DNA from: Hymenobacter aranciens
Lineage (GTDB): Bacteria > Bacteroidota > Bacteroidia > Cytophagales > Hymenobacteraceae
NCBI RefSeq assembly: GCF_030580865.1
Contig: NZ_JAUQSY010000004.1
Span: forward strand, 372,001 to 436,000
DNA: 64,000 bases
Direction: 5' to 3'
Positions 46,825 to 55,170 of the stretch are shown here, piece after piece (within the stretch, counting starts at the first letter, position 1; each line of letters opens with the position of its first letter). The position numbers were made by a program, and so were the translations under genes. The notes under the pieces were generated by a model. That model saw only the letters and a list, made by a program, of their open reading frames with translations, had not been told where the DNA came from and made no database searches.

Positions 46825-47244
46825 ATGAAAATGTCCGTTAAATCCCTGCTGGCGGCCATAGCCGTAGCCTTCGCCGCCACTGCCTGCGAGCATAGCACCA
46901 CCGAAACTACCACCACCAGCGACGGCACCACGACCACCACGGTAACTACCGATTCGACCGTAACTCCTTCGACGGAAGCCGCCGAGGCCAACGCCGAAGC
47001 TGCCGGCGACCGCATCGAAGGCAAAATGGAAGCCGCTGGCGCAAAAATCGATGCCGCCGCCGCCGAGGCCAAAGCTGACATTAAGGAAGAGGCCGCCAAA
47101 GCCGATGCCAAGCTGGAAGCCGCCAGCGCCGAAGCTAAAGCTAAGGCGCAGGCCGCTGGTGCTAAACTTGACGCCCTAGGCGACGCCGCCGCCAAATCGG
47201 CCAAGCAGACCAAGGAAAATATCAAAGAAGCTGCTAACAAGTAG
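46825..47244 (+). CDS. Ala-rich lipoprotein with helical repeats
   Basis: The 139-residue protein has a lipoprotein signal (LLAAIAVAFAATAC, Cys at about residue 18). A Thr-rich linker (TETTTTSDGTTTTTVTTDS) follows, then about 80 residues of alternating Ala, Glu, Lys and Asp (AKADIKEEAAKADAKLEAAS), probably one long amphipathic helix. It resembles apolipoprotein- or LEA-like surface proteins that protect membranes, but the similarity is only compositional. A terminator follows directly. Confidence 0.75.
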   Translation: MKMSVKSLLAAIAVAFAATACEHSTTETTTTSDGTTTTTVTTDSTVTPSTEAAEANAEAAGDRIEGKMEAAGAKIDAAAAEAKADIKEEAAKADAKLEAASAEAKAKAQAAGAKLDALGDAAAKSAKQTKENIKEAANK

Positions 47245-47260
47245 TTTCGATGCAGCAATT

Positions 47261-47294
47261 GAAAGCCCGCTCGTGCAGACGAGCGGGCTTTTTC
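47261..47294 (+). terminator. terminator after the Ala-rich lipoprotein gene
   Basis: gaaagcccgctcgt, a 4-nt loop, then acgagcgggctttttc. Confidence 0.92.
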
Positions 47295-47457
47295 TTTTGT
47301 ATCCCGGCTGATATGCGCAGGCATTTTTTCAGACCGGCCACATGGCCCTGTAAGTCGTGGCGGGCTGAATTACAAACAAGCCTACCAGCAACCTATCAAC
47401 CGTTAAAGGCCGCCTGCTCAGGTGAAGCGGAAAACGAGCCGGGCCTATTATCAACCC

Positions 47458-47490
47458 AAAAGCCCCGCCAGAAAATCCGGACGGGGCCTT
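47458..47490 (-). terminator. terminator for the gene at 47526
   Basis: aaaagccccg / cggggcctt; on the minus strand it ends in a U-run. It serves the paralog gene above it. Confidence 0.7.
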
Positions 47491-47525
47491 AGGTGTAGTA
47501 CTGTCAACGTGTAAACGGGCGGGGC

Positions 47526-48425
47526 CTACTTAATCATGTCCACTTCGGCCTTAATCATGGCGTTGTAGCGCTGGCCGCTGCCGTTAGCCAGGGTCAGCAG
47601 GTTCCAGCCCTTGCCGATGGTGTAGCTCCAGGTGCGGCTTTCCTTAAACTCGAAGGTCGGGCGCATAATCTGGCCGTAGGGCGTATAGTTGTCCATGAAA
47701 TTGGTGCTGTAGAACTTGTCGCCACCCACAATCCATTCCATCGCCACAAAGAATCCTTCGGTGGGCGCGGGAATGTTGTACGACGTCAGGTCGATAGTGT
47801 ACCACTCACCGCCGCGCGAAGCCGACACCACTACGTTTTCCGTCAGCAAGTCGGTGTTGGGCGAGTTGTAGTTGCCGTCGGCTTTGTATATGCGGACGCG
47901 GAAGGGCTCGCGGGGGAAGCCGTTTTCGCCGATGAAGAACGACACCGTGCGCACGTTGCCGAGCTTTTTCTGCTTGTCGTTTTTGATAAAGAAGGCATAC
48001 TGGCTGCCGGGTAGGCCTTGAATCATGCCCTCGCCGGGGTTGTTCGACTTGGCGCCGAGGCCCAGGTTTTTCACCTTGCCGCCCTGCACCTTCACCTCGC
48101 TCAACTCCACCACGCGCTTTTTCAGCTCAATGATGAGGTCTTCGGTGGCGCCACGCTTGATGAGAACGGCCGTGCGCTCGTAGCCCAGGGTCATCACAAT
48201 CAGCGAGTCGGTGTTGGTTTTTTCAAGGCCGGCCAACTGGAAAAAGCCGTATTCGTTAGTGAGGGCACCGGTGCCCTCCTCGCGCAGGCCGATGGAGGCA
48301 AACGGCACGGGGTCCTTGGATTTACCGTCGATAATACGGCCCGTGATGCGGTTTTCCTGCGCCCAGCTCATAGCCGGAAGCAGTAGCAGCACCCAGAAGG
48401 CGAGAAAAGGTAAGCGTTTCATCAT
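47526..48425 (-). CDS. carboxypeptidase-regulatory-like domain protein, paralog 1
   Basis: The 299-residue protein has a signal peptide (WVLLLLPAMSWAQ). The N-terminal beta-sandwich (NRITGRIIDGKSKDPVPFASIGLREEGTGALTNEYGFFQL) is a CarboxypepD_reg-like domain. A C-terminal domain of about 160 residues of unknown name follows (VSFFIGENGFPREPFRVRIYKADGNYN...GEWYTIDLT). It is one of three close paralogs in this part of the window (48683 and 51422 are the others). It is likely on the cell surface. Function unknown. Confidence 0.75.
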   Translation of the reverse strand: MMKRLPFLAFWVLLLLPAMSWAQENRITGRIIDGKSKDPVPFASIGLREEGTGALTNEYGFFQLAGLEKTNTDSLIVMTLGYERTAVLIKRGATEDLIIELKKRVVELSEVKVQGGKVKNLGLGAKSNNPGEGMIQGLPGSQYAFFIKNDKQKKLGNVRTVSFFIGENGFPREPFRVRIYKADGNYNSPNTDLLTENVVVSASRGGEWYTIDLTSYNIPAPTEGFFVAMEWIVGGDKFYSTNFMDNYTPYGQIMRPTFEFKESRTWSYTIGKGWNLLTLANGSGQRYNAMIKAEVDMIK

Positions 48426-48608
48426 TGCTTAAAGTAGCATAATGGGGGATGGCTGGCAAATTTACAAAGTTCGGGCCACTCTAGCGCCATTATTTTTGAA
48501 GATAAGGCCTTAAAAAACCGTTAGTAGACCCAGGCCGCAAAACCAATGGCTGGTTTAACTGAAAACCATCCTATTGCAATAAACCTAGTGGCATGGGTTA
48601 AAAATACG

Positions 48609-48636
48609 AAAGCCAGCCCGGAATCCGAACTGGCTC
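48609..48636 (-). terminator. hairpin downstream of paralog 2
   Basis: On the minus strand agccag / ctggct arms are followed by a U-containing tail. It is of medium strength. Confidence 0.55.
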
Positions 48637-48682
48637 CCGAAACGGGGCGGCACGGCGCCTGGTATGCGTGGCGGCCGGCTGA

Positions 48683-49576
48683 TTATTTGTAAGCGTCTAC
48701 TTCGGCCTTAATCATGGCGTTGTAGCGGGCGTTGCCGTTGGCCAGGGTGATGAGGCTCCAGCCGCGGCCGATGGTGTAGTTCCAGGTGCGGCTTTCCTTG
48801 AACTCGAAGGTTGGACGCAGGATTTGACCGTAGGGCGTGTAGTTGTCCATGAAGTTGGTTGTGTAGAACTTATCGCCGCTCACAATCCACTCCATGGCCA
48901 CGTAAAAGCCCTCGGTGGGGGCGGGCAGGTTGTACTGCGTCAGGTCGACCGTGAACCACTCGCCGCCACGCGTGGCCGACACTACCACGTTGTCGAGCAG
49001 CATGTCGGTGTTGGGCGAGTTGTAATTGCCGTCGGCTTTGTAGAGGCGGATGCGGAAGGGCTCGCGGGGGAAGCCGTTCTCACCGATGAAGAACGACACC
49101 GAGCGAATGAAACCCAGCTTCTTGCCCTTCTCGTTTTTCATGAGGGCGGCGTACTGGCTGCCGGGCATGCCCTGAATCATGCCGTCGCCGGGGGTGTTGG
49201 AGCGCGAGCCCATGCCCATCGGGCGCACTTTGCTGGCCTCGATGGTCACGTTGTCGAGCTTGATGCTCTGGCGCGGCAGCTCAATGATGAGGTCCTCCAT
49301 CTTGCCACGCTTCACGAGCAGAGCGGTGCGGCGGAAGCCCAGCGCCATCACGATGATGGAGTCGTCGACGCTACGCTGGGGCATGGCCAGTTGGAAATAA
49401 CCGTACTCGTTGGTGAGGGCGCCGGTGCCTTCCTCGCGCAGGGCAATGGAGGCAAAACCGATGGGCGACTTGGATTCAGCATCGACCACGCGGCCGGTGA
49501 TGCGGGTTTCCTGGGCCCAGCTCAGCGTTGGATATAATGAAGTTAGTAGTAGGAAAAGAAATAGACGTTTGAGCAC
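48683..49576 (-). CDS. carboxypeptidase-regulatory-like domain protein, paralog 2
   Basis: This 297-residue homologue of the proteins at 47526 and 51422 has a signal peptide (LLLTSLYPTLSWAQ), CarboxypepD_reg-like domain (SPIGFASIALREEGTGALTN) and the same C-terminal domain (FFIGENGFPREPFRIRLYKADGNYN; VDLTQYNLPAPTEGFYVAMEW). It is closest to paralog 1 by eye. It has its own leader and terminator, so the paralogs are probably not one operon. Confidence 0.75.
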   Translation of the reverse strand: MLKRLFLFLLLTSLYPTLSWAQETRITGRVVDAESKSPIGFASIALREEGTGALTNEYGYFQLAMPQRSVDDSIIVMALGFRRTALLVKRGKMEDLIIELPRQSIKLDNVTIEASKVRPMGMGSRSNTPGDGMIQGMPGSQYAALMKNEKGKKLGFIRSVSFFIGENGFPREPFRIRLYKADGNYNSPNTDMLLDNVVVSATRGGEWFTVDLTQYNLPAPTEGFYVAMEWIVSGDKFYTTNFMDNYTPYGQILRPTFEFKESRTWNYTIGRGWSLITLANGNARYNAMIKAEVDAYK

Positions 49577-49828
49577 GGCAGATATGCTTTAGAAAGTGGG
49601 ATTTTCGACAAATTTACAAGTTTTTAGGAAAATTTCCGCCACCACGGCTAAGCCGGTGAAGGCAGGCGCCTTACCCCGGCGAATAGCAATAAAATAAGAA
49701 TGTGCATGTGTAGCCGCTTGTGCGCAGTCGGGATTTTCGTTAGCTCTGCCATTACTTTCGTGGATGAGGCTGCGCGTAAACGCAGTAACTTTCGGCCCGA
49801 ATGCCCTGATTTGGCACTTTAAGAAGGT

Positions 49829-51229
49829 ATGAGATTTTTTACTTGGGCGGGGTTGGTGGCGGTGGCGTTGGGTATTACGACATCGACAGCCTGGGCGCAA
49901 AGCCCCAGGCCCGGGCCGCTGGGTGGCCTGTGGAAAGGTCAATTACCGCTGCTGGGCGGCAAGCTCGACATGACTATTAGCATCGTGCCGCTGGCGGGCG
50001 GCACCTACTTCGCGGCCCTCGACGTGCCGGCCCAGCGCGTGGCCCGCATGGCCATAGAGCTAACGCTAAAAGAGGACTCGGTCATCATGTGGATGCCGCA
50101 GGCCGAGAGCCGCTACCGCGCCCGCCTCGACACCGTGCGCAAGGAGCTAAGCGGCACCTGGACGCAGCCCGGCGTGAACGCGCCCGTGGTGCTGACGCAC
50201 TCGCCTATGCCCGTGGCCGAGCCCGGCAACGCCCGCCTCACGCCGCCCTACCGCGAGGAAGATGTGGTGTTTACCAACCCGGCCAGCCGCCTCAAGCTGG
50301 CCGGGCAGCTGACCATTCCGGCCGGGCCGGGCCCTTTCCCGGCCGTGGTGCTGCTGAGCGACATGGGCCCGCAGGACCGCGACGGCAGCGTGGGCGACTA
50401 CCGCCTGCTAGGCTCGCTGGGCGACTATCTCACCCGCCGCGGCATTGCGGTACTGCGCTTCGACGACCGGGGCGTAGGAGAGTCGGAGGGCAATAACGCC
50501 ACTACTACCATCGCGGCCCGCGTGACCGATGCCCAGGCGGCGCTGAACTTCCTGCGCACCCGGCTGGAGGTAAAAATCAACCAGATTGGCATCATCGGCC
50601 ACGGGGAGGGCGCTAATGTGGCGCTGCTGGCGGCGGGCCAGACGCTGCCGCCGGCCTTCGTGGTGTCATTGGCGGGCTACGGCCTGCCGGGGCAGCAAAC
50701 GCTGCTCCAGCAGCAGGTGGACCGCCTCAAGGCCCAGACCACGCCCAAGCTCGACCCGCTGAAAATTCAGGAAGCCTACGAGCGGCAGCGCACCATGTAC
50801 GACATCATCCGGCAAACCAGTCCGCAGCAGGCCCAGGCCATCGTAGCCAATATGTTGCGCCAGGACAGCGGCGAGCTCGACGCCCCCGCCGCGCAGAAAA
50901 AAGCGGCCGAGCTACTCACGCCCTGGCAGCGCCATTTCCTGGCTTTCGACCCCATTGCCAGCCTCGACCAAGTGAAGTGCCCGGTGCTGCTCCTCGGCGG
51001 CACCAACGACCAGGAAGCCCCCGCCGACCTGCACCTCACGGCCCTCGAAAAGGAGCTCAAGAGCTTCAACCACGGCGCCACCAGCAAGCGCCTGCCGGGC
51101 GTGAACCACCTCATGCAGCCCCCCCAAACGGAGTGGACGATGTTGAATGGGCAGATGCGGCCCGTATTTTCGCCGGTGGCGCTGGAGGCTATTCGGGAGT
51201 GGATTGTGGGGCTGTACGCAAAGAAGTAG
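49829..51229 (+). CDS. secreted alpha/beta-hydrolase-like protein lacking the serine nucleophile
   Basis: The 466-residue protein has a signal peptide (residues 1-23, ending TAWAQ). An N-terminal module of about 120 residues precedes an alpha/beta-hydrolase domain (RFDDRGVGESEGN; PVLLLGGTNDQEAPADLH; LPGVNHLMQPP with the conserved His). The nucleophile elbow, normally G-x-S-x-G, reads GHGEG (IGIIGHGEGANVALLAA, about residues 248-264), so Ser is replaced by Gly. The acid and His positions look kept. It may bind rather than cleave, or use another residue. It lies between paralogs 2 and 3 on the opposite strand. Confidence 0.78.
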   Translation: MRFFTWAGLVAVALGITTSTAWAQSPRPGPLGGLWKGQLPLLGGKLDMTISIVPLAGGTYFAALDVPAQRVARMAIELTLKEDSVIMWMPQAESRYRARLDTVRKELSGTWTQPGVNAPVVLTHSPMPVAEPGNARLTPPYREEDVVFTNPASRLKLAGQLTIPAGPGPFPAVVLLSDMGPQDRDGSVGDYRLLGSLGDYLTRRGIAVLRFDDRGVGESEGNNATTTIAARVTDAQAALNFLRTRLEVKINQIGIIGHGEGANVALLAAGQTLPPAFVVSLAGYGLPGQQTLLQQQVDRLKAQTTPKLDPLKIQEAYERQRTMYDIIRQTSPQQAQAIVANMLRQDSGELDAPAAQKKAAELLTPWQRHFLAFDPIASLDQVKCPVLLLGGTNDQEAPADLHLTALEKELKSFNHGATSKRLPGVNHLMQPPQTEWTMLNGQMRPVFSPVALEAIREWIVGLYAKK

Positions 51230-51231
51230 AA

Positions 51232-51425
51232 CGACAAACTCCCCTCTTTTCCAAGGAGGAGATGTTGCGCTGAATGCGCAACGGGGGTGGTTAGGCCTCC
51301 CGCGCCGTCAGGGATTTACTGGGTTCGTTCAGCGTCGTTCTGACGGCGCGACCGGGCGAACCAACCCCGTTTTACCTGCGGTAAAACATCCCCTCCTTTC
51401 CAAGGAGGGGAGTTTGTCGTTCTAC
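51232..51425. repeat. large imperfect palindrome, CTCCCCTCC family, copy 3
   Basis: actcccctcttttccaagga...gggggtggttaggcctcc (51238-51300) against its approximate complement ending gagtttgtcgttc (51360-51423). It lies between convergent genes. Confidence 0.85.
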
Positions 51426-52321
51426 TTAATCATGTCTACCTCCGCCTTAATCATGGCGTTGTACCGCAGTCCCTGCGCGTTGGCGGCGGTAATGAGACTC
51501 CAGCCACGGCCGATGGTGTAGTTCCAGGTGCGGCTTTCCTTGAACTCGAAGGTCGGACGCATTATCTGGCCGTAGGGCGTATAGTTGTCCATGAAGTTGG
51601 TGGCGAAAAACTTGTCGCCGCTTACTACCCACTCCATGGCTACGAAAAAGCCTTCGGACGGGGCCACGATGTTGTAGGGCGTGAGGTCGACGGTGTACCA
51701 CTGGCCGCCCTGGGGGGCCGACACGACCACGTTTTCGGTGAGCAGGTCGGTGTTGGGAGCGTTGTAGTTACCGTCGGCCTTGTAGATGCGGACGCGGAAG
51801 GGCTCGCGCGGAAAGCCGTGCTCGCCGATGAAGAACGACACCGTGCGGACGTTGCCAAGGCGCTTGTTTTTGTCGTTTTTCACGAAGAAGGCGTACTGGC
51901 TGCCGGGCTGGCCCTGAATCATGCCGTCGCCGGGGTCTTTGGCTTTGGCGCCGAGGCCCAGGTTTTTCACTTTGCCGGCCTGCACCGTCACGCCGCCCAA
52001 CTCGATGGCGCGCTTGGGCACTTCAATAATGAGGTTATCTACGGCCACGCCGCGCTTGACGAGCAGAGCTTTACGGTAATAACCCAAGGCTACCACCATC
52101 AAGGTGTCCTGCGCATTTTTGGTAGGGGCAGGCACGATGAAAACCCCGTGCTCATTGCTGAGGGCGCCAATTTGCTCATCCTTCAAGCCGACGGACGTGA
52201 AAGGGAGCGGTTCTTTGGTATCCTTATCCACGATGGTGCCCTTGATTTGGGCCGTTTGAGCGTGGCTTATGGTCGATAGCGATACTAAGAAAAATACTAC
52301 AAAAAGTACGCGTTTGAACAT
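51422..52321 (-). CDS. carboxypeptidase-regulatory-like domain protein, paralog 3
   Basis: From the ATG at 52321 the protein has 299 residues. This start gives a clean signal peptide (VLFVVFFLVSLSTISHAQ); longer readings upstream overlap the FeoA gene. The CarboxypepD_reg-like domain (TIVDKDTKEPLPFTSVGLKD) and C-terminal domain (SFFIGEHGFPREPFRVRIYKADGNYN) match paralogs 1 and 2. It is divergent from feoA. Confidence 0.75.
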   Translation of the reverse strand: MFKRVLFVVFFLVSLSTISHAQTAQIKGTIVDKDTKEPLPFTSVGLKDEQIGALSNEHGVFIVPAPTKNAQDTLMVVALGYYRKALLVKRGVAVDNLIIEVPKRAIELGGVTVQAGKVKNLGLGAKAKDPGDGMIQGQPGSQYAFFVKNDKNKRLGNVRTVSFFIGEHGFPREPFRVRIYKADGNYNAPNTDLLTENVVVSAPQGGQWYTVDLTPYNIVAPSEGFFVAMEWVVSGDKFFATNFMDNYTPYGQIMRPTFEFKESRTWNYTIGRGWSLITAANAQGLRYNAMIKAEVDMIK

Positions 52322-52485
52322 AGAATAGGCGGTAGAACAAACGAAATTACAAAATCGGGCCGGAAAGTTATTGGAAATAATTGGTTGATGCAACCATCGT
52401 AGATAGCAGCGTGGCCGAATAAACACAATGATGACCTCCGGCGGTTCGGCCGGGCGCAGATTAGGCGCGGAACCGGGCTGTGGCG

Positions 52486-52493
52486 TATCTTTG
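52486..52493 (+). promoter_or_regulatory. -7 box TATCTTTG for feoAB
   Basis: This perfect TAnnTTTG lies 31 bp before the feoA ATG. A TTAG at 52461-52464 with 21 bp spacing is a weak -33 candidate. I did not find a Fur box. Confidence 0.5.
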
Positions 52494-52523
52494 TTTGTAG
52501 CGTTTCTAAATAAAACCCCCTTC

Positions 52524-52808
52524 ATGCCTTCGGCTCTATCTCGTCGCCCCTTGTCCGTTTCGGCCCCGGCCGCAACTTCGCAGCGCTCGGCCAAGGATTT
52601 GCAGCTGGGCGAGACGGGCACCATCTGCTGCCTGCAGGACCCCGAAATGGCGCTGAAACTGCTGGAAATGGGCTGTGTGCCCGGCGTGCGGGTGCGCCTG
52701 AGCGGCCGGGCCCCGTTTGGCGACCCGCTGATGCTGGTGCTGGGCGACGAGGAATACACGCTGTCGCTGCGCAAGAGCGAGGCGGCCACCATTTTGTTGA
52801 AGGACTAA
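52524..52808 (+). CDS. feoA: FeoA-type small SH3-like protein
   Basis: From the ATG at 52524 the protein has 94 residues and contains the FeoA domain (LGETGTICCLQDPEMALKLLEMGCVPGVRVRL). It supports FeoB in Fe(II) uptake on the cytoplasmic side. It ends nine bases before feoB, so the two are coupled. The N-terminal 25 residues are Ser/Pro-rich and variable. Confidence 0.88.
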   Translation: MPSALSRRPLSVSAPAATSQRSAKDLQLGETGTICCLQDPEMALKLLEMGCVPGVRVRLSGRAPFGDPLMLVLGDEEYTLSLRKSEAATILLKD

Positions 52809-52817
52809 ACGCGGCGC

Positions 52818-54998
52818 ATGGCGGTGACTGTCAGCCCCTCGCGGCCCCACGATACTATTACCGGCACTCCCGAAACCGGGAGCCAGCTCACGCGTATCGC
52901 CCTGATTGGCAACCCCAACAGCGGCAAAACCTCGCTGTTTAACCAGCTCACGGGGCTCAATCAGAAGGTGGGCAACTTCCCCGGCGTGACTGTGGACCGC
53001 AAGTCGGGCTTCGCGCAGCTGAGCAGCACGCGGCGGGCCGAGATTGTGGATTTACCGGGCACTTACTCGCTCTATCCCAAGAGTTTGGATGAGAAGGTAA
53101 TTACCGACCTGCTCTACGACCGGGGCTCGGCGGGCTACCCCGATTTTGTGGTGGTGACGGTGGACGCCAGCAACCTGCGGCGCAGCTTGTTGCTATTCAG
53201 CCAGCTGGCCGATTTGGAACTACCCGCCATTCTGGCCCTGAACATGACCGACGTGGCCGAGCGTCACGGCATCAGCATTGATATTCAGGCGCTGGAGCAA
53301 GAGCTGGGCGTGCCCATCGTGCCGATGAATGCCCGCAAGGGCATCGGGGTGGCAGCGCTCAAGATTGTGATGGCCGAGCGGCTGGCCACGCACCCGGTGC
53401 GCTTCTGGGAGCCGAATGACGAGCTGCTGCCGCTTGTGCGGCAGATTCGCTACTACTTCAACCTGCACAACGACTACCTGGCGCTGCACTACGCCCAGCA
53501 GTACCGCAGCATCAGCTTCCTGAGCGTCGATGACAGGCAGCACATTGCGGAGTTGGTGGCGCAGTCCGGGTTCGACGCCACGGCCTGGCAGGCGGCCGAA
53601 ACCATTGCCCGCTACCAGCGCATCAACGAGGTGCTGCTGGAGGCCGTGACGGTGACGCGCACCGAAAAGCGCGAGCCCATCAGCAACCGCATCGACAAGG
53701 TGCTGACGCACCGGGTAGGCGGCTACGCTATTTTCCTGGGCATTCTGTTTTTGCTGTTTCAGACCATTTTTGCCTGGGCGCAGTACCCGATGGATTTGAT
53801 TGACCAGGGCATTTCGGCGCTGAGTGAACTCATTCAAAGCAGCTTCGCGGGGCCGCTGGTGCGGCTGCTCACGGAGGGCGTGCTGGCGGGCCTGGGCGGG
53901 GTGCTGATATTCATTCCGCAGATTGCGCTGCTGTTTGCCTTTCTGGCGGTGCTGGAGGAAACGGGCTACATGGCCCGCGTCACCTTTTTGATGGACAAGC
54001 TGATGCGGCCCTTCGGACTGAGCGGCAAGAGCGTGGTGCCGCTGATTTCGGGGCTGGCCTGCGCGGTGCCGGCCATCATGGGGGCGCGCACCATCGAAAG
54101 CTGGAAGGACCGGATGATAACCATCTTCGTGACCCCGCTGATGTCGTGCTCGGCGCGCATCCCGGTGTACACGGTGCTGGTGGCGCTGGTGGTGCCCGAC
54201 CGGGCGGTGTGGGGCTTTCTGAATTTGCGCGGCGTGGCCCTGATGGGGCTGTATCTGCTGGGCGTGGTGGCGGCGCTGGGCTCGGCCTGGGTGCTGAAAA
54301 CCTTGCTCAAGGCCCGCGAGCGCAGCTACTTCATCATGGAGTTCCCGGTGTATAAGTGGCCGCGCTGGAAGAACGTGGGCATCACCATCTGGCAGAAGGT
54401 GAGTGCGTTTGTGTGGCAGGCGGGCAAGGTGATTGTGGCTATTTCCATCCTGCTGTGGGTGCTGGCCAGCTATGGCCCGGGCCAGCGGCAGGATGCGGCC
54501 GAGGCGCGGGTGCGGGCGGCAGCTCCGGCCGTTGCCACAGCGGTGCCCGATACTACTGCCAGCCAAGAGCTGGAGCGCCGCGTGGCCTCGGTGCGCCTCG
54601 AAAACTCCTATGCCGGGCTGTTCGGGCGCGGCATCGAGCCGGTGATTCGGCCGCTGGGCTTCGACTGGAAAATCGGCATTGCCTTGCTTACCTCGTTTGC
54701 GGCGCGGGAAGTGTTTGTAGGCACCATCTCAACCATTTACAGCGTAGGGCAGGATGCCGACCTGGGCACGGTGCAGGAAAAATTACGGGCCGAGAAGGAC
54801 GCTGACGGCCAGCTGTTTTTCACGCCGGCGCGGGCGTTTTCGCTGCTGGTATTCTACGTGTTTGCCATGCAGTGCATGAGCACTCTGGCCGTGACGTACC
54901 GCGAAACCAAGAGTTGGAAGTGGCCGCTGGGGCAACTGGTATACATGACCGGGCTGGCGTATGTAGCGGCGCTGGTGGTATTCCAGGTGTTGAAGTAG
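52818..54998 (+). CDS. feoB: ferrous iron transport protein B
   Basis: The 726-residue inner-membrane Fe(II) transporter has a GTPase domain (G1 GNPNSGKTS at about residues 31-39, G3 DLPG, G4 NMTD), a helical regulator region and Gate/Nucleoside-recognition membrane domains (SCSARIPVYTVLVALV; LTSFAAREVFVGT). Length and motifs are normal. The operon with feoA is complete; no feoC is seen. In FeoB-based systems GTP hydrolysis drives or gates Fe(II) entry. Confidence 0.96.
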   Translation: MAVTVSPSRPHDTITGTPETGSQLTRIALIGNPNSGKTSLFNQLTGLNQKVGNFPGVTVDRKSGFAQLSSTRRAEIVDLPGTYSLYPKSLDEKVITDLLYDRGSAGYPDFVVVTVDASNLRRSLLLFSQLADLELPAILALNMTDVAERHGISIDIQALEQELGVPIVPMNARKGIGVAALKIVMAERLATHPVRFWEPNDELLPLVRQIRYYFNLHNDYLALHYAQQYRSISFLSVDDRQHIAELVAQSGFDATAWQAAETIARYQRINEVLLEAVTVTRTEKREPISNRIDKVLTHRVGGYAIFLGILFLLFQTIFAWAQYPMDLIDQGISALSELIQSSFAGPLVRLLTEGVLAGLGGVLIFIPQIALLFAFLAVLEETGYMARVTFLMDKLMRPFGLSGKSVVPLISGLACAVPAIMGARTIESWKDRMITIFVTPLMSCSARIPVYTVLVALVVPDRAVWGFLNLRGVALMGLYLLGVVAALGSAWVLKTLLKARERSYFIMEFPVYKWPRWKNVGITIWQKVSAFVWQAGKVIVAISILLWVLASYGPGQRQDAAEARVRAAAPAVATAVPDTTASQELERRVASVRLENSYAGLFGRGIEPVIRPLGFDWKIGIALLTSFAAREVFVGTISTIYSVGQDADLGTVQEKLRAEKDADGQLFFTPARAFSLLVFYVFAMQCMSTLAVTYRETKSWKWPLGQLVYMTGLAYVAALVVFQVLK

Positions 54999-55036
54999 GG
55001 GCGGGACTTAAATTTCAACGTTCATATCGGAACAGC

Positions 55037-55054
55037 CTGTCCGTAAATGGACAG
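55037..55054. promoter_or_regulatory. 18-bp palindrome, putative activator site 1
   Basis: CTGTCCGTAAATGGACAG is an inverted repeat of six-base arms (CTGTCC / GGACAG). It lies 81 bp (start to start) upstream of the TTGGCAC box at 55118. The same spacing is found at 58118/58199. Confidence 0.65.
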
Positions 55055-55058
55055 TTTG

Positions 55059-55093
55059 CAGGCCGCTGGCGCCATCCGCCAGCGGCCTTTTTA
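55059..55093 (+). terminator. feoB terminator
   Basis: ggccgctggcg / cgccagcggcc, followed by TTTTT. It overlaps the regulatory region of the HlyD gene. Confidence 0.85.
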
Positions 55094-55117
55094 TCTACAT
55101 AACAGCACCTTACTGAT

Positions 55118-55134
55118 TTGGCACACCACTTGGC
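55118..55134 (+). promoter_or_regulatory. sigma-54-like box 1 (TTGGCAC-N5-TTGGC)
   Basis: This is close to TTGGCAC-N5-TTGCA, with G in place of C at the -12 dinucleotide. It is located 53 bp before the HlyD-type adaptor start. The whole TTGGCACnCCnCTTGGCTTAnCG stretch recurs at 58199-58221. Confidence 0.55.
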
Positions 55135-55170
55135 TTAGCGGTTAGGAAACCCCTACCCGCCCGCCCAAAA

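Noticed and set aside
52322..52792. N-terminal extension of paralog 3
   Set aside because: Runs across feoA and its promoter; the signal peptide begins at 52321.
53220..54566. 448-residue minus-strand frame across feoB
   Set aside because: Antisense shadow; His/Arg/Gln-rich without motifs.
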